From: Amoebophrya sp. A120
Lineage: Eukaryota; Sar; Dinophyceae; Syndiniales; Amoebophryaceae
DNA length: 64,000 nucleotides
Direction of reading: 5' to 3'
Assembly: GCA_905178155.1 (NCBI GenBank)
Contig: CAJINV010000002.1
Coordinates: forward strand, 12,890,387 to 12,954,386
Shown: piece after piece, positions 10,412 through 25,400 of the stretch
How positions within the stretch are numbered: position 1 is the first letter of the stretch
Layout of the letters: the number at the start of each line of letters is the position of its first letter
Made by a program: the position numbers and the translations under genes
Notes under the pieces: generated by a model
The model's database searches: none
Seen by the model: the letters and a program-made list of their open reading frames with translations, nothing else
Told to the model about the DNA's origin: nothing

Positions 10412-13400
10412 TATCACAGTGAAAAATGCCCCCCACCCCTGAAATTGCAAGAATTTGTGATGCGAAGTTTCCAAATGAAAGCTTTGTTTTTGTCATGCAT
10501 GAAAGGAGTACGAATCTTTCTGATGCAGATTCTAGTCGTGTTTCGCATCGCTTGCATGACAAGCACCGCTCTTGCTGGGATCTATTGCAATACAAATTTT
10601 TGCTATTCACGATAAGAAATCTGTGATGCTGATACCCCACTTGGGTCTGTGCAACATCGTATTTTTTCCTTAGCGGCTGGTGCTGGACGATAAGGCGAGT
10701 TGCCAAGTAGCGGTGAGCATGCACCCACGGTGCGCTACTTGTGGACCACAACTCGTTTTATGTGAGCACCCCTTCCTGACCCCCAGGCGTTTCTTTTTAC
10801 CATTGGTCTGGTAATCCTGTTCTCGGTCTGTTGGGGACCCCGTGTGGCTGTAGTCCGCTCTCCCATGCCGCTTGCCGTAGGTTCGTATCGTTCGTCTGTT
10901 AGGTCGTATTTACGTGGAACTTCGTGCGATTGCTCTCGGCCCTGTATTTCTTTTCTCTAGCCTCATACTTATCTTTTCGATTACTTATTTCCTTCTCTCT
11001 GATATTTTGCTTGTTGTTTTCTGTGTACTTACGTAAAGTTTTATTGGTTTACGTAACCGGGGGGCGGCTTGATGTCTGCGGCGGATGATGACAGTGTGCA
11101 CATTCCTACAAATACATGGCTGCCGGGGTGCTTCCCGGTTGGTCTAGTGTCGAAAATTCATTTTGGCACTGATCCGCTAAACACCTTGCTGCCAACCCCG
11201 CCCGCTCGGGGAGTAATTATCTCTAGACAGGGCACCATCTGCGGTTGTCCTTTAGGGCGTTCGAGTCTAGATAGTGACTACCATGCGTAAATCTTCAATT
11301 TTGCGTGGGCTCCTGGTGGCTGCTTCCACCGTCGGGGAGTATAAACACACTAAACATAAGCCATTGACCACTGGGTCGCCGTGGTGCCGTGCCTGCATGC
11401 ACCATCAGAAGTGCAACGAGGTGCCAATCGTGTTTCCACATGTGCCATCAGAAGTGCATCGATTCGCGAGGGTCGTGAATGAATGAATGAATACTTTTTA
11501 TTGGTTTTAGTAGGGCATGATGCCAAAAGGGACGAACAGCCCGTAGACCTCCGATGTGATGCTGATACACGCAAGAGGGCGAATGTTTCTGTTGGAAAGG
11601 TTTGCAATACAAATGCTCCCAAGTTCGGGGGTGGGGGCGTTTTTCATTGTGATACAGCTACTCGATCCGCAGCTTCTCGCGGTTTGGGTCCAGTATGAGC
11701 GTCTACGGAATCTCGAGGCTGGGCTCCACGCTGTCCGTGCTGGACGGCGTCTTCTTCGGAAGTTCGCTGTCTCTGCGCGGGTTCGTGCGCATCGGTAGCT
11801 CCACGAGTCTATACGGGATCGGAAGGATAGGCAGCGCGATAAGCGTCCTGGATCGGCTGTACTTCGGCTCCGCAGTGTCCATCCGGAACTACGCGCGACT
11901 CGGATCCACCATGTCCATCTACGGCCTGGCGCGCATCGGCTCGGCCATGAGCGTGCTGGATTTCACGTCGATGGGCAGTAGCTTGTCACTGCGGTCGATC
12001 TGCCGGCTGGGCAGCAGCATCTCCGTGTTCGGGCTAACCCGGTTGGCGTCGACGATCTCCATTCTGGACGCCAGCAGCTTTGGCTCGTCGCTGTCTCTGC
12101 GATCTTTCCTGAGGCTTGCGTCGAACTTTAGCGTGTACGGAATGGGATATCTCGGAAGTTGCATGTCGACCATCGACTACTGCCACCTGGGATCGTCCAT
12201 GTCGCTGCGGGGGTTTAGCAGAATCGCCGGCTCGAGCTCGGTGTACGGCATGGGGCGCGTCGGGTTGTCGATGTCCATCCTGGACACCGTCGGTGCCGGC
12301 TCCATGCTGTCGCTCCGCAACTTCGCCCGGTACAGCAGCACCCTCAGTCTGTACGGATTCACCAAGCTAGGCTCGTCTCTTTCCGTCCTGGACTACGTGA
12401 AGTGCGGGAGTACGTTGTCCTTGCGCAACTTCCTGAGAACCGGTAGCTCGATGTCCGTCTACGGTGCGTTCCTGCTCAGCTCTTCGCTTTCCGTGCTGGA
12501 CTACGTCACGCTCAGCTCGTCGCTGACCATCCGCGGTTTCGGCCGCTTTGGCGACAGGCTTAGCGTGTACGGCATGACGAAGTTGGGTAGTTCGCTCTCC
12601 ATTTGGGACTGCATGCTGGCCGGAAGCAGTCTGAGTCTGCGCAGCTACAGCCGATTAGGATCGGTGCTGAGTCTCTACAGCTGCGGCCGGTTGGGATCCT
12701 TCATGTCGGTTTTGGATTTTGTCCACATCGGCTCCTCGCTGTCAGTCCGCTCGTTCACGCGACTGGGCTACGAAATCGCGGATTTCGCCGAGGAATTCGA
12801 GGAGTACGAAATGGTGGAGGAGGACATCTTAAACAGCCTGTACGGCAACGGAACGGACATGAACAGCACGAACTCGACGGACGACAACTCGACCAACTAC
12901 GTGAACCAGTCGAGCTCCTACATCGTGGTGAATCGCGACCGAAGGAAGATGAGCCGCACCTTCAGCCTGTACGGGGTGAGTAGATTAGGCTCCTCCCTCA
13001 GTCTGCTCGACTTCGTCTCGCTCTCGTCCAGCAGCAGTTTGCGATCTTTAGTTCGCATGGGAAGCGCGTTGTCGATCTACGGCATCACACGAATCGCGAG
13101 CAGCTTCTCCATGTTGGACTTCATCGCACTGGGGTCGAATTTGTCCTGCAGGGGGTACATGAGGTTATATCCAACAAAAAAACTGTGTTAGTGTAACTAT
13201 CTTTGGCTGGCAGCTTCACAAATTTGCTCTACATGACAGAGAAAATCTGTCATGCATGGTTTGTAAGGGAAAACACACATGAAAAGAGGACTTCATGGGT
13301 GTCTGGCATGACAGGTGTAACTCTGTTGCATGTTCTGCATTACAGAGTTACACTTACACAGTTTTTTTCTTGGATAGGTCAGGCTCCAGCTGCAGTGTGT

Positions 13401-16400
13401 ACGGGATGACGCGGTTCGGAAGTTTATCCTGTGTAAAAACGTCCCCACCCCAGAGTTGTCATGCAAATCTGCATGCCAAAAAAGTTTCTCATGTGGAGCC
13501 CCATGAGAAGCATTTTCTAGTCGTGTTTTGGAATTTGTGATGCTATAATCAGCATGATATGCTAGATCTGTGATGCTTCTGAACTACCTCGACAGGATTG
13601 CACTACGAGGACAAACTTGTCATGCGAAACAACCAAAGCTGGCTAATTTGTCTAGCAGATTCCCCATCTTGACTCTGCTGTGGGGACGTTTTTACACAGG
13701 ATAAAGTTCGTGCAGTCTGCTGGACACCATCGGCCTGTCGAGTTCTCTCTCCCTGCGGTACTTTTCGCGGTTGGGGAGCAGCGTCTCGATTTTCGGGCTT
13801 CTGAGGATGGCGAGCTCCATGTCCTTGCTGGACTTCTGCTCGATGGGAAGCGCTTTATCCCTGCGGTCCTACGCGCGGCTGGGAAGTTCCATGTCGGTGT
13901 ACGGGATCACGTTCTTCGGGTCTTCTGCATCTTTATTGGACTTTTTCAGCTTGGGTTCGTCCGTGTCACTGCGAAACCTCGGTCGCCTTGCCTCGGGCTG
14001 CAGCGTCTATGGCATAAGTAGACTCGGATCCGTGATGAGCATTCTGGACGGGTTGTCGCTCGGCAGCTCGCTTTCTGTGCGCGGCTTCACGCGGATGGGA
14101 ATCGCACTGTCGATCTATGGGATGAGCCGACTGGGCAGCGTGATGAGCGTGAACGAGTACGCGTTCTTCGGCAGTTCGTTTTCATTACGCAGCTACAGCC
14201 GGCTCGGTTCCGGCGTCTCCGTCTACGGTTTCGCCAGGCTGGGGAGCAACATGTCCGTTTTGGATTGGGTGCACGCGAGCTCGACGCTGTCACTGCGCAG
14301 CTTCAACCGGTTCGGCTCCAGCATGAGCGTGTTCGGGCTGGCCCGGTTCGGATCCAGCCTGTCGCTGCTGGACAACTTCCAGCTCGGCAGCTCGCTGTCG
14401 GTCCGGACGTTCGCCCGGTTCGGAAGTTCGCTGTCCGTGTATGGAGTGTCAAAATTTGGGTCCAGTTTATCAACGCTCGACTTCTTCAACATGGGGATCC
14501 AGATGAGCGTGAGGAACCTGGTGCGGTCCGGTTGCGCGTCCAGCAGTCTGTTCGGAATTTGCCGCATGGGGAGCTTCATGTCGATTTTGGACTTCATGAG
14601 CATAGGATCCTCCCTTTCCGTGCGCTACATGCTCAGGTTCGGCACGAGCCTGTCCGTCTACGGCATGACCCGGTTTGGCTCCTGCATGTCCGCGTTGGAC
14701 TACATGCACCTGGGAAGCTCCTTCTCGACGAGAAGTTTTGTCCGACTGGGCTCCGTATGAAATGCAAAAGGTCTGGGTCTGGATGAGCGGCACACAACTG
14801 CGTTTTTACAAAATGTTTTGGAAATATTTTGAAAATATTGTGAAAATATTCCGAAAATATTTTGAAAATAGAAAAAATATTTTGAAAATATTTCCAACAT
14901 ATTTTGAACATACTTCGAAAATATTTTGAACATATTTTGAAAATATTTTGGCAATATTTTGAAAATAGTTTTCCATGATGTGGATGTTCGAAAGGAAAGT
15001 GAGTGCCTTGCGCCGCTCATCCAGACCCAGGCATATTTGCATTGGATACTCCGCGATGTCGTTGTACAAAACGATGGAAATCGGTAGGAACTTCTCGGTC
15101 CTGGACTACACCCATCTCGGCTCGGCCTTCAGTATTCGGTCCTGCGCGAGACTAGGGTCGGCGCTCTCGGTCTACGGCATGACAAGACTAGGCACGGCGA
15201 TGTCGACACTGGATTACTGCTGCCTCGGCTCCTCAATGAGCTTGCGCGCACTCGTCCGCCTGGGATCCGCGATGAGCATCTATGGCATGGCGAGACTAGG
15301 CAGCGGAATGTCGGTCTTGGACCAGCTGTCCATCGGGTCGAGTTTGTCGCTCCGGACCTTCCTCCGACTGGGTAGTGGTGGCGGATTTTCCGTGTACGGG
15401 ATGGCCCGCTTCGGCAGTGCGTTGTCGATGCTGTGCTGCACCTACATCGGAAGTTCCATTTCCGTCAGGAATTTCGCCAGAGCGGGCGGGATCGTTTCCT
15501 CCGTGTATGGGATCACGCGCCTGGGCAGCTGCATGTCGATTTTGGATTTCGCTTGCCACGGATCAACCTTGTCCTTTCGCGGATTCAGCCGACTCGGAAG
15601 CAGCTTGTCGGTCTTCGGAGTCAGCACCTTGGGGAGCAGCATGTCGTTGTTGGATCTGGCGCACATCGGGTCCTCTTTGTCGCTGCGGGGGTACAAGAGG
15701 ATAGGCAGCTCGTGTTCCATGTTTGGGCTGACCTATCTCGGCTCGCAGGTGTCCATGTTAGACATGTTCCAGCTCGGGTCCAGCCTGTCGATCCGCGGGT
15801 TTCTGCGGTGCGGCAGCAGCATCTCTGTCTACGGAATTGCGCGCTTCGGCAGTATGCTGTCTGTTTTGGACATGAGCATTATGAGCTCCTCGATGTCGGT
15901 GCGGAACATTAGCCGCCTCGGGTCCGGTTGCAGTGTGTACGGTTTGGCAAAGCTCGGCAGCTGCCTTTCCGTGTTGGATTGGCTGAGCATAGGTTCCAGC
16001 TTGTCCATGCGGTCCTTCGCCCGCATGGGAAGCGCGATGTCCGTGCACAAGGGCGTGGTGATGCGCGCGCCGGACAGAACGCACCTGGTCAGCGTCTACG
16101 GGATGGTGTTCATGGGTTCATCCATGAGCATGCGCAGCTACACCAGACTCGGCTCGTCCATCTCGATCTTCGGGATTGTGCGCCTGGGGTCCGCGCAGTC
16201 GGTGCTGGACGCGGTGGCGATCGGTTCCTCCCTGTCAGTCCGGTCCTTCTCCCGCCTGGGCTCATCGCTGTCCATCTTCGGATGCGGACATTTGGGGTCA
16301 GGAATCTCGATGCTCGACTTCGCACACCTAGGTTCCGCACTCTCCATCCGGGACTACGTGCGCGCGTTCGCCACCTCCGCCTACAGCTACGTGAAGCTGG

Positions 16401-19400
16401 CGTCGAGTTTGTCACTGCGCGGCCACGCGAGGATCGGAGTGACGCTGAGTCTGTTCAGCCAGTGCCAGCAGGGAAAAGCCATGTCGCTACTCGGGTGCAG
16501 TAACCTCGGTTCCAGCTTGAGTTTGCGGACGTTTTCCCGGATCGGATCCACTTTCTCCATCTACGGGCTGGCAAGATGTGGGAGTGCAATTTCCATGCTG
16601 GATTTCACGGTCGTGAGCAGCAGCGTGTCTTTGAGGACGTTTGCGCGGTACGGCTCGACGATTTCTGTCTACGGGTTCAGTCGACTCTCGTCCAGTCTGT
16701 CCTTGCTCGACATTGCGCAGTTGAACATCGGAATTTCGCTGCGAAGCGTGACGAGGTTCGGCTCCAGCTTGTCCGCCTACGGTATGACGCGGTTCGGTTC
16801 GGGGGTCAGTCTTTTGGACCTGATCCACATCGGAAGCGCGTTCTCCGTTCGCGGCCTCGTCCGACTGGGAAGTTCGATGTCGCTGTATGGGCTGAACCGC
16901 ATGAAATCCAGCTTCTCGATCGTGGACTTCGTCAGGATAGGCTCCAGTTGCAGCATGCGCGCCCTCGCGCGCCTCGGCTCCGCGCTTTCCGTGTTCGGCA
17001 TCTCGAGATTGGGATCGGCGATCTCTGTGCTCGACTTCGCGTCGATCGGCAGCTCGTTCAGCATGCGGAGTTTCGGGCGATTCGGCTCCAGTTTGAGTCT
17101 GTACGGCTGCGCGCAGATCCAGCACAGCATGTCCGCCCTGGATTACATGCACCTCGGGTCGGCGCTGTCCGTCCGGAGCTTCATGCGCATCGGGTCCACG
17201 ACGAGCATCTACAGCACGGTGCGTTTTGGCTCCGCGGTGTCCCAGCTGGACTTTATCACGCTGGGTTCTGCTTACAGTCTGCGCAGCTTCGCGATCTTGA
17301 TGACCAACATGAGCGTCTATGGCCTGTCGAAGATGGGATCGTCGCTTTCCGCGCTCGACATGCTGTCGCTGGGGTCCGCCTTGAGTCTCAGGTCGTTGTC
17401 CCGGTTCGGCGTCGGTATTTCGGTGTACGGGATTTCGCGGCTGTCGTCCTCGTTCAGTTTGATGGACTGCCTCAACCTGGGTTCGACGTTCTCCGTCCGA
17501 GCGCTCTCGCGCATGGGCGTAGACCTGTCGTGCTACGGGGTCCAGACGCTCGGTTCCAGCTTGTCCCTGCTTGACTACATGTCCTTGGGGTCGACGCTTT
17601 CCTGTCGCTTCCTCGCGAGGTCGGGATCAAGTGTGTCCATCTACGGATTTGCGAAACTGGGATCTAGTATGTCCATCCTGGATTACGTGCAGGTTGGTTC
17701 CAGTCTGTCCTGCCGCGTGTTGGGCAGAATGGGATCTGCCCTGTCCGTGTTCGGGTTGATGCGGCTGGGGAGCAGTTTCTCCGTGCTCGACTCTGTCAGT
17801 CTGGGCAGCGCGTTCTCAGTGCGGTCCTTCAGCCGGTTGGGTAGCAGTATGAGTGTGTTCGGCATTTCAAGATCCGCGTCCAGCCTTTCCATCCTGGATT
17901 TCACGCTGATCGGGTCGATGGCCAGTTTGCGCAGCTTCGCCCGCTTAGGCTCGACGCTCTCCGTCTACGGGTGCAGCAAGATCGGCTCTGCGTTCTCCAT
18001 CCTCGACACCCTGCAGCTCGGCTCGAACCTGAGCACGCGGAGTTTCGCCCGAATGGGATCGTCCTTGAGCTTATACGGGATTGGCACCACGGGCGCACTG
18101 CTATCTGTGCTCGACTACATCTCATGCGGCAGCGCCACCTCGCTGCGAAGCTTCGCCATGTTCGGCAGCTCTTGCAGTCTGTACGGGACCGCGAGACTAG
18201 GGATCCAGACCAGCGTGCTGGACTTCACCGGGATGAATTCCGCATTGTCGATCCGGTCGTATTGCCGGTTCGGCTCCAGCATGTCGCTGTACGGATTTGG
18301 CCGTCTGGGATCCAGTCTGTCGATTCTCGACCTGTTTCACGTCCGCTCGAGTCTCTCGCTTCGTTCCTTCGCCCGCCTCGGATCCAGTCTGAGCTTGTAC
18401 GGGTGCAGTTACTGCGGAAGCACGCTGTCCATCCTCGACTGCTTCAATCTAGGGAGCAGTTTATCCCTCCGGAATTTCTGCCGCCTGGGATCGAGCATCT
18501 CCCTCTACGGAGTGAGCGGGCTGGGTTCCGGCATGTCGTGCCTGGACCTCTGCTTCCTAGGATCATCGCTCTCTTTAAGGACGTTCTCGCGGTTCCCCGC
18601 GAGGATGGAGCTGTTCGGGGTGAACCGACTGGGATCGGCCGTCTCCGTACTCAGCTTTCTCTCGCTCGGCTCGACCTTCTCCGTCAGAAGCATGATGCGC
18701 CTCGGTAGTGGGCTCTCCATCTACGGGACGCAGTACCTCGGCTCTAGCGCCTCGGTCCTCGACTGCATGTCTCTGGGCAGTACCATGTCGGTGCGCTCAC
18801 TATTCCGGATGGGCAGCTCCATGTCGCTGTTCGGGCTGCTGCGGCTCGGCTCCAGCTTGTCGCTGGTAGACACGATCATGTGCGCGAGCAGCATCAGCTT
18901 GCGAACGCTCTCCAGGTTGGGTAGCTCGTTCAGTATCTTCGGGCTGGTGTCTTTAGGTTCCAGCTTGTCGATTCTGGATTCGGTCTACTTTTCCAGCACT
19001 CTGTCAGTGCGTGGTCTCAGCCGACTTGGAAGCAGCATGAGCGTTTATGGAATCAGCCGCGTGGCCTCCTCCTGCAGCCTGCTCGACGCGTTTTCCCTCG
19101 GCTCTGCGCTGTCCTGCCGCACGTTCGCACGCATGGGGTCCGCCAACAGTCTCTACGGCTACGGAAGACTGAGTTCCGCCTGCAGCGTTTTGGACTTCGT
19201 GAACGTCGGGTCGTCTCTGTCTTGCCGCACACTGGCCAGGCTGTCGTCTTCCATTTCCTTGTACGGGATCGGGAAATTCGGCGGGGCTTTGTCCATTCTG
19301 GACACGGTTTCTCTTGGGTCGACGATGTCTATGCGCAGCATCAGCCGCATCGGCTCCGCGGTAAGTGTCTACGGGCTCGCGACCCTCGGCGGCGGATTGT

Positions 19401-22400
19401 CGATCCTCGACCAGATGTCGCTCGGCAGTAGCCTTTCGGTCCGCGGGTGCAACCGACTCGGGAGCGCTTTGTCCGTCTACGGGATGAGCAGATTAGGCTC
19501 CAGTTTGTCCATGATTGACTACTTCATCATGGGCATGAGCTGCTCGCTGCGGAATTTCCTGCGCGCGTCCGACGCCTGCTCAGTGTACGGTATGTACCGC
19601 ATGGGATCGCAGATGTCGACGCTGGACTGCATGTACCTCGGTTCTATGCTGTCCATCCGCAACTGCAGCCGGCTGGGTTCCGCATTGTCGTGCTACGGGA
19701 TCGCACGGTTAGGGTCCGGCTTGTCAGCCTTCGACTACTACCACCTGGGGTCGATGCTGTCGCTTCGGTCGTTCCTGCGGATCGGGTCCAGTTTGTCGAT
19801 CAACACACTGCACGAGCACTACAACAGCTTCGACTCCGCGTGCCACATTTGCGGCGCGGCGCGCGTGATGAGCAGTTTGTCGGTGCGGTCCTTCGTGCGG
19901 CTCGGGTCCAGTATGAGTTGCTACGGGACGGCGCGGTTGGGCAGTGCGATGTCGATTTTGGATTTCATCGCCATGTCCAGCTCGATTTCCGTCCGGAACG
20001 CGGGCAGGTTAGGCAGTTCCATGTCGGTGTACGGCGTGACGCGACTGAGTTCTTCATGCTCCGTGCTCGACCAGGTCCAGATTGGGAGTTCCCTGTCGCT
20101 CCGCGCTTTCCTGCGCATGGGCAGCTCGCTTTCCGTGTACGGTTTCACGAAGATCGGGAACGGGGGTTGCAGCATGCTGGACATGCTTTCCATCGGATCC
20201 AGTTTGTCGCTTCGCGGCTACGCGCGGTGCGGAAGTTCGCTGTCCATTTACGGGCTGAGTTTCTTGAGCAGTTCCATGTCGGTCCTCGGCATGGTGACTG
20301 TTGGAAGTTCTCTGTCCCTCCGCAACTTCGCGCGCCTGGGAAGCAGTCAATCACTCTACGGAATCTGCCGCTTCAGCTCCAGCATGTCAGTGTTGGATAC
20401 GAACCTGTTTGGCTCGGGGATTTCCCTGCGGTCCTTCGCAAGGCTAGGGTCCGCGGCGTCCCTCTACGGGGTCAGCAGATTCGGCGGCAGTATGTCGGTC
20501 CTCGACTTCTTCACCGCCGGGTCGTCGCTCTCCCTGCGCAGTTACGCCCGCGTGGGCTCGCAATTGTCGGTGGTCAAGATCTTCAAAAACAGCGGGAACA
20601 ACAGCGTGATGGACTACGTCTTCATGGGTTCCACGTGTTCCGTTCGCGGATTCGCGAGACTAGGTGTTACCACATCGGTCTATGGCATGTTCCGGTGCGG
20701 CAGCAGATTTTCGATCATCGATTATCTGCAAGCGGGATCGGCATTGTCTCTGCGAAGCTTTTACCAGGGGGGATCCGCTTTGTCGATCTACAACCTGGTC
20801 AGGTTCGGAAGCCGCTGCTCCGTTTTGGACTTCTTCAATCTCGCCGCCGCGCACAGCACCCGCAGGTTTGGCCGGTGCGGAAGCTCGTTGAGCATCTACG
20901 GGATGTTTCGCATCGGCAGCTCGCTCTCGACGCTCGACTGCTTCCACATGGGCAGCACGTTGTCCGTGCGCAACTATGCGAGGTTGGGATCCGCGCTGAG
21001 CATTTTTGGAATGACCAGGCTGGGATCGCAGCTTTCCGTACTTGACGCGATCTCCTTCGGCTCCTCCATGTCGTTGCGGAACTTCCTGCGACTGGGCTCC
21101 AGCTTGAGTGTGTATGGCATCTCGCGCATGAGCAGCTGCTGCTCCTTGCTGGATGCGATCAGCATCGGCTCGGGCATGTCGATTCGGCACTTCGGGCGCC
21201 TCGGGAGCAGCTTGTCTGTCTACGGAGCGGCACGGTTTGGATCTGGACTCTCTCTGCTGGACGCATTTGCCCTCGGCTCGAGTTTGTCCTGCCGCACGTT
21301 TTTGCGTGTGGGCTCCGCATTCTCGGTGTACGGAATGTCGAGACTGGGTTCGCAGCTGTCCGTGCTGGATCAGGTGCAGATGGGAAGCTCCATGAGCGTG
21401 CGAACCTTCGTTCGGATCGGGTACGAGACCAGCATCTATGGCATGTCTCGCATGATGTCACAAATGAGCGTGTTGGATTTCGTGCAAGTCGGGTCGGGCA
21501 TGAGTTTGCGACAGTGCGCCCGCTTGGGATCCGCAACCTCCGTGTACGGGCTGTCTCGGTTCGGCAGCTGCCTGAGCATTCTGGACTCGATCAGTTTGTC
21601 GAGCAGCTTCTCCGCCCGAACGTTTTGCCGCTTGGGAAGTGCACTCAGCGTCTATGGCACCAGCAGGATGGGAAGCTGTTTGAGTCTGCTCGACTTTCTG
21701 CAGCTCGGAAGCGGCCTTTCCGTGCGAAACTTTGCCAGACTCGGGTCCAGCTGCAGCCTGTTTGGCATCTGCAGAATGAGCAGTTGCCTCTCTGTGCTGG
21801 ATTTCATGAACATGGGAAGCGGATTGTCGGCGCGAAACTTCGCAAGACTCGGCAGCTCCATGAGCGCGTACGGCATTTCTCGCATGGGATCCTGTCTCTC
21901 CATGCTGGACTTTCTGCACATGGGGTCGAGCATGAGTGTGCGAGCGTGGGCAAGGCTCGGATCGAGCTGCAGCTTGTTCGGGATGGCGAGGCTTGGCAGC
22001 TACATGTCAGTCTTGGACTTCATCACCTTCGGTTCCACGATGTCGCTGCGGTGCGCCTGCAGGCTGGGTTCCGCGATGTCCGTCTACGGCGTGGCAAGAC
22101 TCGGGTCGTCCTTGTCCCACCTGGATTTCTTCCACCTGGGTAGCGGCATGAGTCTGCGAAACTTTGCGCGACTCGGATCATCGCTGTCACTGTACGGCAT
22201 GGCGATTGGCGGGTCGGCCATGAGCTTGCTGGATTTCCTGCACATCGGAAGCTCGCTGAGTATCCGACAGCTCGGAAGATTAGGAAGCTCGCTTTCGATC
22301 TTCGGGATCACGCACATCGGATCGCAGTGCAGCTTACTGGACTTCATGAACATCGGGAGCTGCATGAGTGTACGCACGCTCGCACGACTCGGATCTGGGT

Positions 22401-25400
22401 TGAGCGTTTACGGTCTGGGAAGGTTCGGCAGTTCTATGTCGGTCCTCGACTACGTCTGCCTTTCCTCCAGCTTGTCGCTCCGAACGATTGCGCGACTCGG
22501 CAGCTCGCAGTCCGTGTACGGTCTGGTGCGGATCGGAAGCAGCATTTCGCTGCTGGATTTTTGCCACATCGGCTCCAGCCTATCGGCCCGGATGTTCGCG
22601 CGACTTGGATCTAGCCTGTCGATTTACGGCTGCGCCCGCCTGGGGTCACGGATTTCAATCCTCGACTTCATCACCTTCGGCAGCTCCGTCTCAGTGCGCA
22701 GCTTCGCCAGGATGGGTTCCAGCTTAAGTTGTTACGGGATCGCGCACCTGGGCAGCAACCTGTCTGTCCTTGACAGCAGCTTCCTCGGGAGTTCGTTTTC
22801 CGTCCGCAATTTCGCGCGGTTCGGCTCTGCGTTGTCCGTTTACGGGTGCAGTAGGCTAAGCAGCTACATGAGCGTGCTGGACATTTTGCACATCGGCAGC
22901 AATCTTTCCGCTCGGGGCTACGCGCGGTTTGGTTCCTGCATGAGCGTGTACGGCATGGCAAGATTCGCGAGTACCATCTCGTGCCTGGACATGTTGCACA
23001 TCGGCTCGGGCTTCAGCCTGCGATCCTTCGTGAGGCTGGGTTCTGCGCTGTCTGTGTACGGAACCAGTAGGCTGGGAAGCAACCTGTCCGTGCTCGACTT
23101 CGTGTCCCTCGGCTCCGGCATTTCGCTTCGCAACTTCGGCCGGTTAGGCAGCAGTCTTTCCGTGTTCGGGATTGTGAAGATGGGCAGCGCTTGCAGTTTG
23201 CTTGACGCGATCCAACTGGGCTCCTGCGTCTCCATGCGTTCCTTTGCCAGACTGGGATCCAGCATGTCGATTTTTGGGCTCGGCCGGTTCGCGAGCAACT
23301 GCAGCATCCTCGACTGCCTGCACGTGGGATCCACAACCTCGATCCGCTCATTCGTCCGGCTCGGCAGCACTCTGTCCGTCTTTGCCATGGCACGATTGGG
23401 AACCTCGATGAGCATCTTGGACTTTGTACACTTGGGCTCCTGCTTGAGTGTGCGGAGCTTCAGCCGCTTCGGGTCCGCGCTGTCCGTCTACGGGATCACG
23501 AAAATTGGGAGTTCGTTTTCCGCACTCGACTTCGTGAACATCGGTAGCAGCATGTCGGTCCGCTGCCTGGCGCGGTTAGGGAGCACGCTCTCTGTCTTCG
23601 GTGTCTCCATGATCGGCAGTTCGCTCTCCGTCTTGGACACCATGCTGCTGGGCTCCTCCCTCTCCTTCCGGTCCTACGTGCGTCTGTCTAGCACTTGCAG
23701 CGTGTACGGTTTCGCGAAGATCGGCTCCGCCTTCTCGGTGCTCGATTTCATCACGTTCGGGTCGGCGCTGTCCCTTCGCTCCGTCGTGCGCCTCGGTAGC
23801 TCGGCCTCTGTCTACGGCATAAGTCGACTGGGATCGGCCATGTCGGTGCTCGACATTTTGCACCTCGGCAGTTCCCTGAGTTGCCGTTCCTTCGTGCGCT
23901 TCGGAAGTTCCGTCAGCTGCTTCGGGCTCGCCCGGTTCGGCTCGCAGATGTCCGTTCTCGACTGGCTGCAGCTGGGAAGCTCTTTGTCCGTGCGGAAGTA
24001 CGCGCGACTGGGATCGACTGTCAGCGTCTACGGCATGACCCGGTTCGGGTCCGGGGTCTCTGTCCTCGACATGTTGCAGCTTTCCTCATCGTTCTCTCTG
24101 CGCGCGTTCTCCCGGATGGGAAGCTCGATGTCCGTGTTCGGGATGAGCAGATTAGGCTCCAGTCTATCCGTGCTTGACTTCATGCACGTGTCGTCCAGCT
24201 TGAGTCTCCGCAGCTACTCGCGACTGGGCTCCAGCTTGTCCGTGTACGGGTGCTCGAGCTTCGGGTCCAGCCTCTCCCTCCTGGATTTTAGCCAGTGCGG
24301 ATCCGCGGTGAGCCTGCGCACGATCGGCAGACTCGGCAGTGCGCTCTCGGTCTACGGGATGGCGAGATTTGGCAGCGCTTTGTCGATGCTGGACAACATC
24401 ATGATTGGCAGCAACATCAGCGTCCGACACATGGGCCGGCTTGGCAGCTCGCTCAGTATTTTCGGCATCGTCCGCATGGCCTCGTGCTGCTCGATGTTCG
24501 ATTTCGCGTGCGTCGGGTCCGCGTTCAGTGTCAGGCAGCTCGCGCGATTGGGATCTTCCCTGTCGGTCTACGGTGTATCGAGGCTTGGCTCCTCGTTATC
24601 CGTGCTGGATTTTGTGTCCGTCACGTCCTCGATCTCCGTCCGCAGCATGTCCCGACTCGGATCCTCCGTGTCCATCTACGGGCTGCTCCGGTGCATGAGC
24701 AGCATGTCGCTCTTGGACGCGGCGAACATCGGCTCCGCCGTGTCTATTCGCACGTGCGCCCGGCTGGGTTCCGCTCTCAGCGTGTACGGCATGTTGCGGC
24801 TGAGCAGTGCCATGTCGGTCCTCGACGTGACACACATCGGAAGCTCCATCTCCGTTCGCACCTACGCCAGGTTAGGGTCAGCGCTATCTCTCTACGGGAT
24901 GTCGCGGTTCGGCTCCAGCTTTTCCATCTTGGACGCCGTCACGCTCAGCTCCACCCTATCCGTGAGAAATTTTGCGCGCTTCGGATCTAGTTTGTCCGTC
25001 TACGGCATGTGTTTGTGCTCGAGCTACCTCTCGGCGCTCGACTTCTTCCATATCGGCAGCTCGCTCTCGGTCCGGAACTTCTGCCGACTCGGATCGTCGC
25101 TTTCCGTTTTTGGACTTGCAAGACTCGGGAGTAACTTGTCGATGCTGGACAGCTGCCAGGTCGGGTCGGGAATTTCCGTGCGGTATTTCACCCGCTTCGG
25201 GTCCGCCTGCTCGATTTACGGCATGGTCCGCATGGGGAGTCAAATGTCGGTGTTGGACTTCACGACGTTCGGTAGCAGCGTCAGTGTGCGCTGTCTGGGG
25301 CGACTCGGGAGCGCGCTCTCGCTGTACGGTGTGAGCAAGTGCGGCAGCATGCTGTCGTTGCTGGATGCGGTCAGCCTCGGGTCGAGTCTGTCCGTTCGGG

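Noticed and set aside
11069-11486. Possible protein-coding content in intron 1
   Set aside because: Two overlapping frames of about 70 codons with no motifs; no transposase-like gene was found in any of the ten introns.
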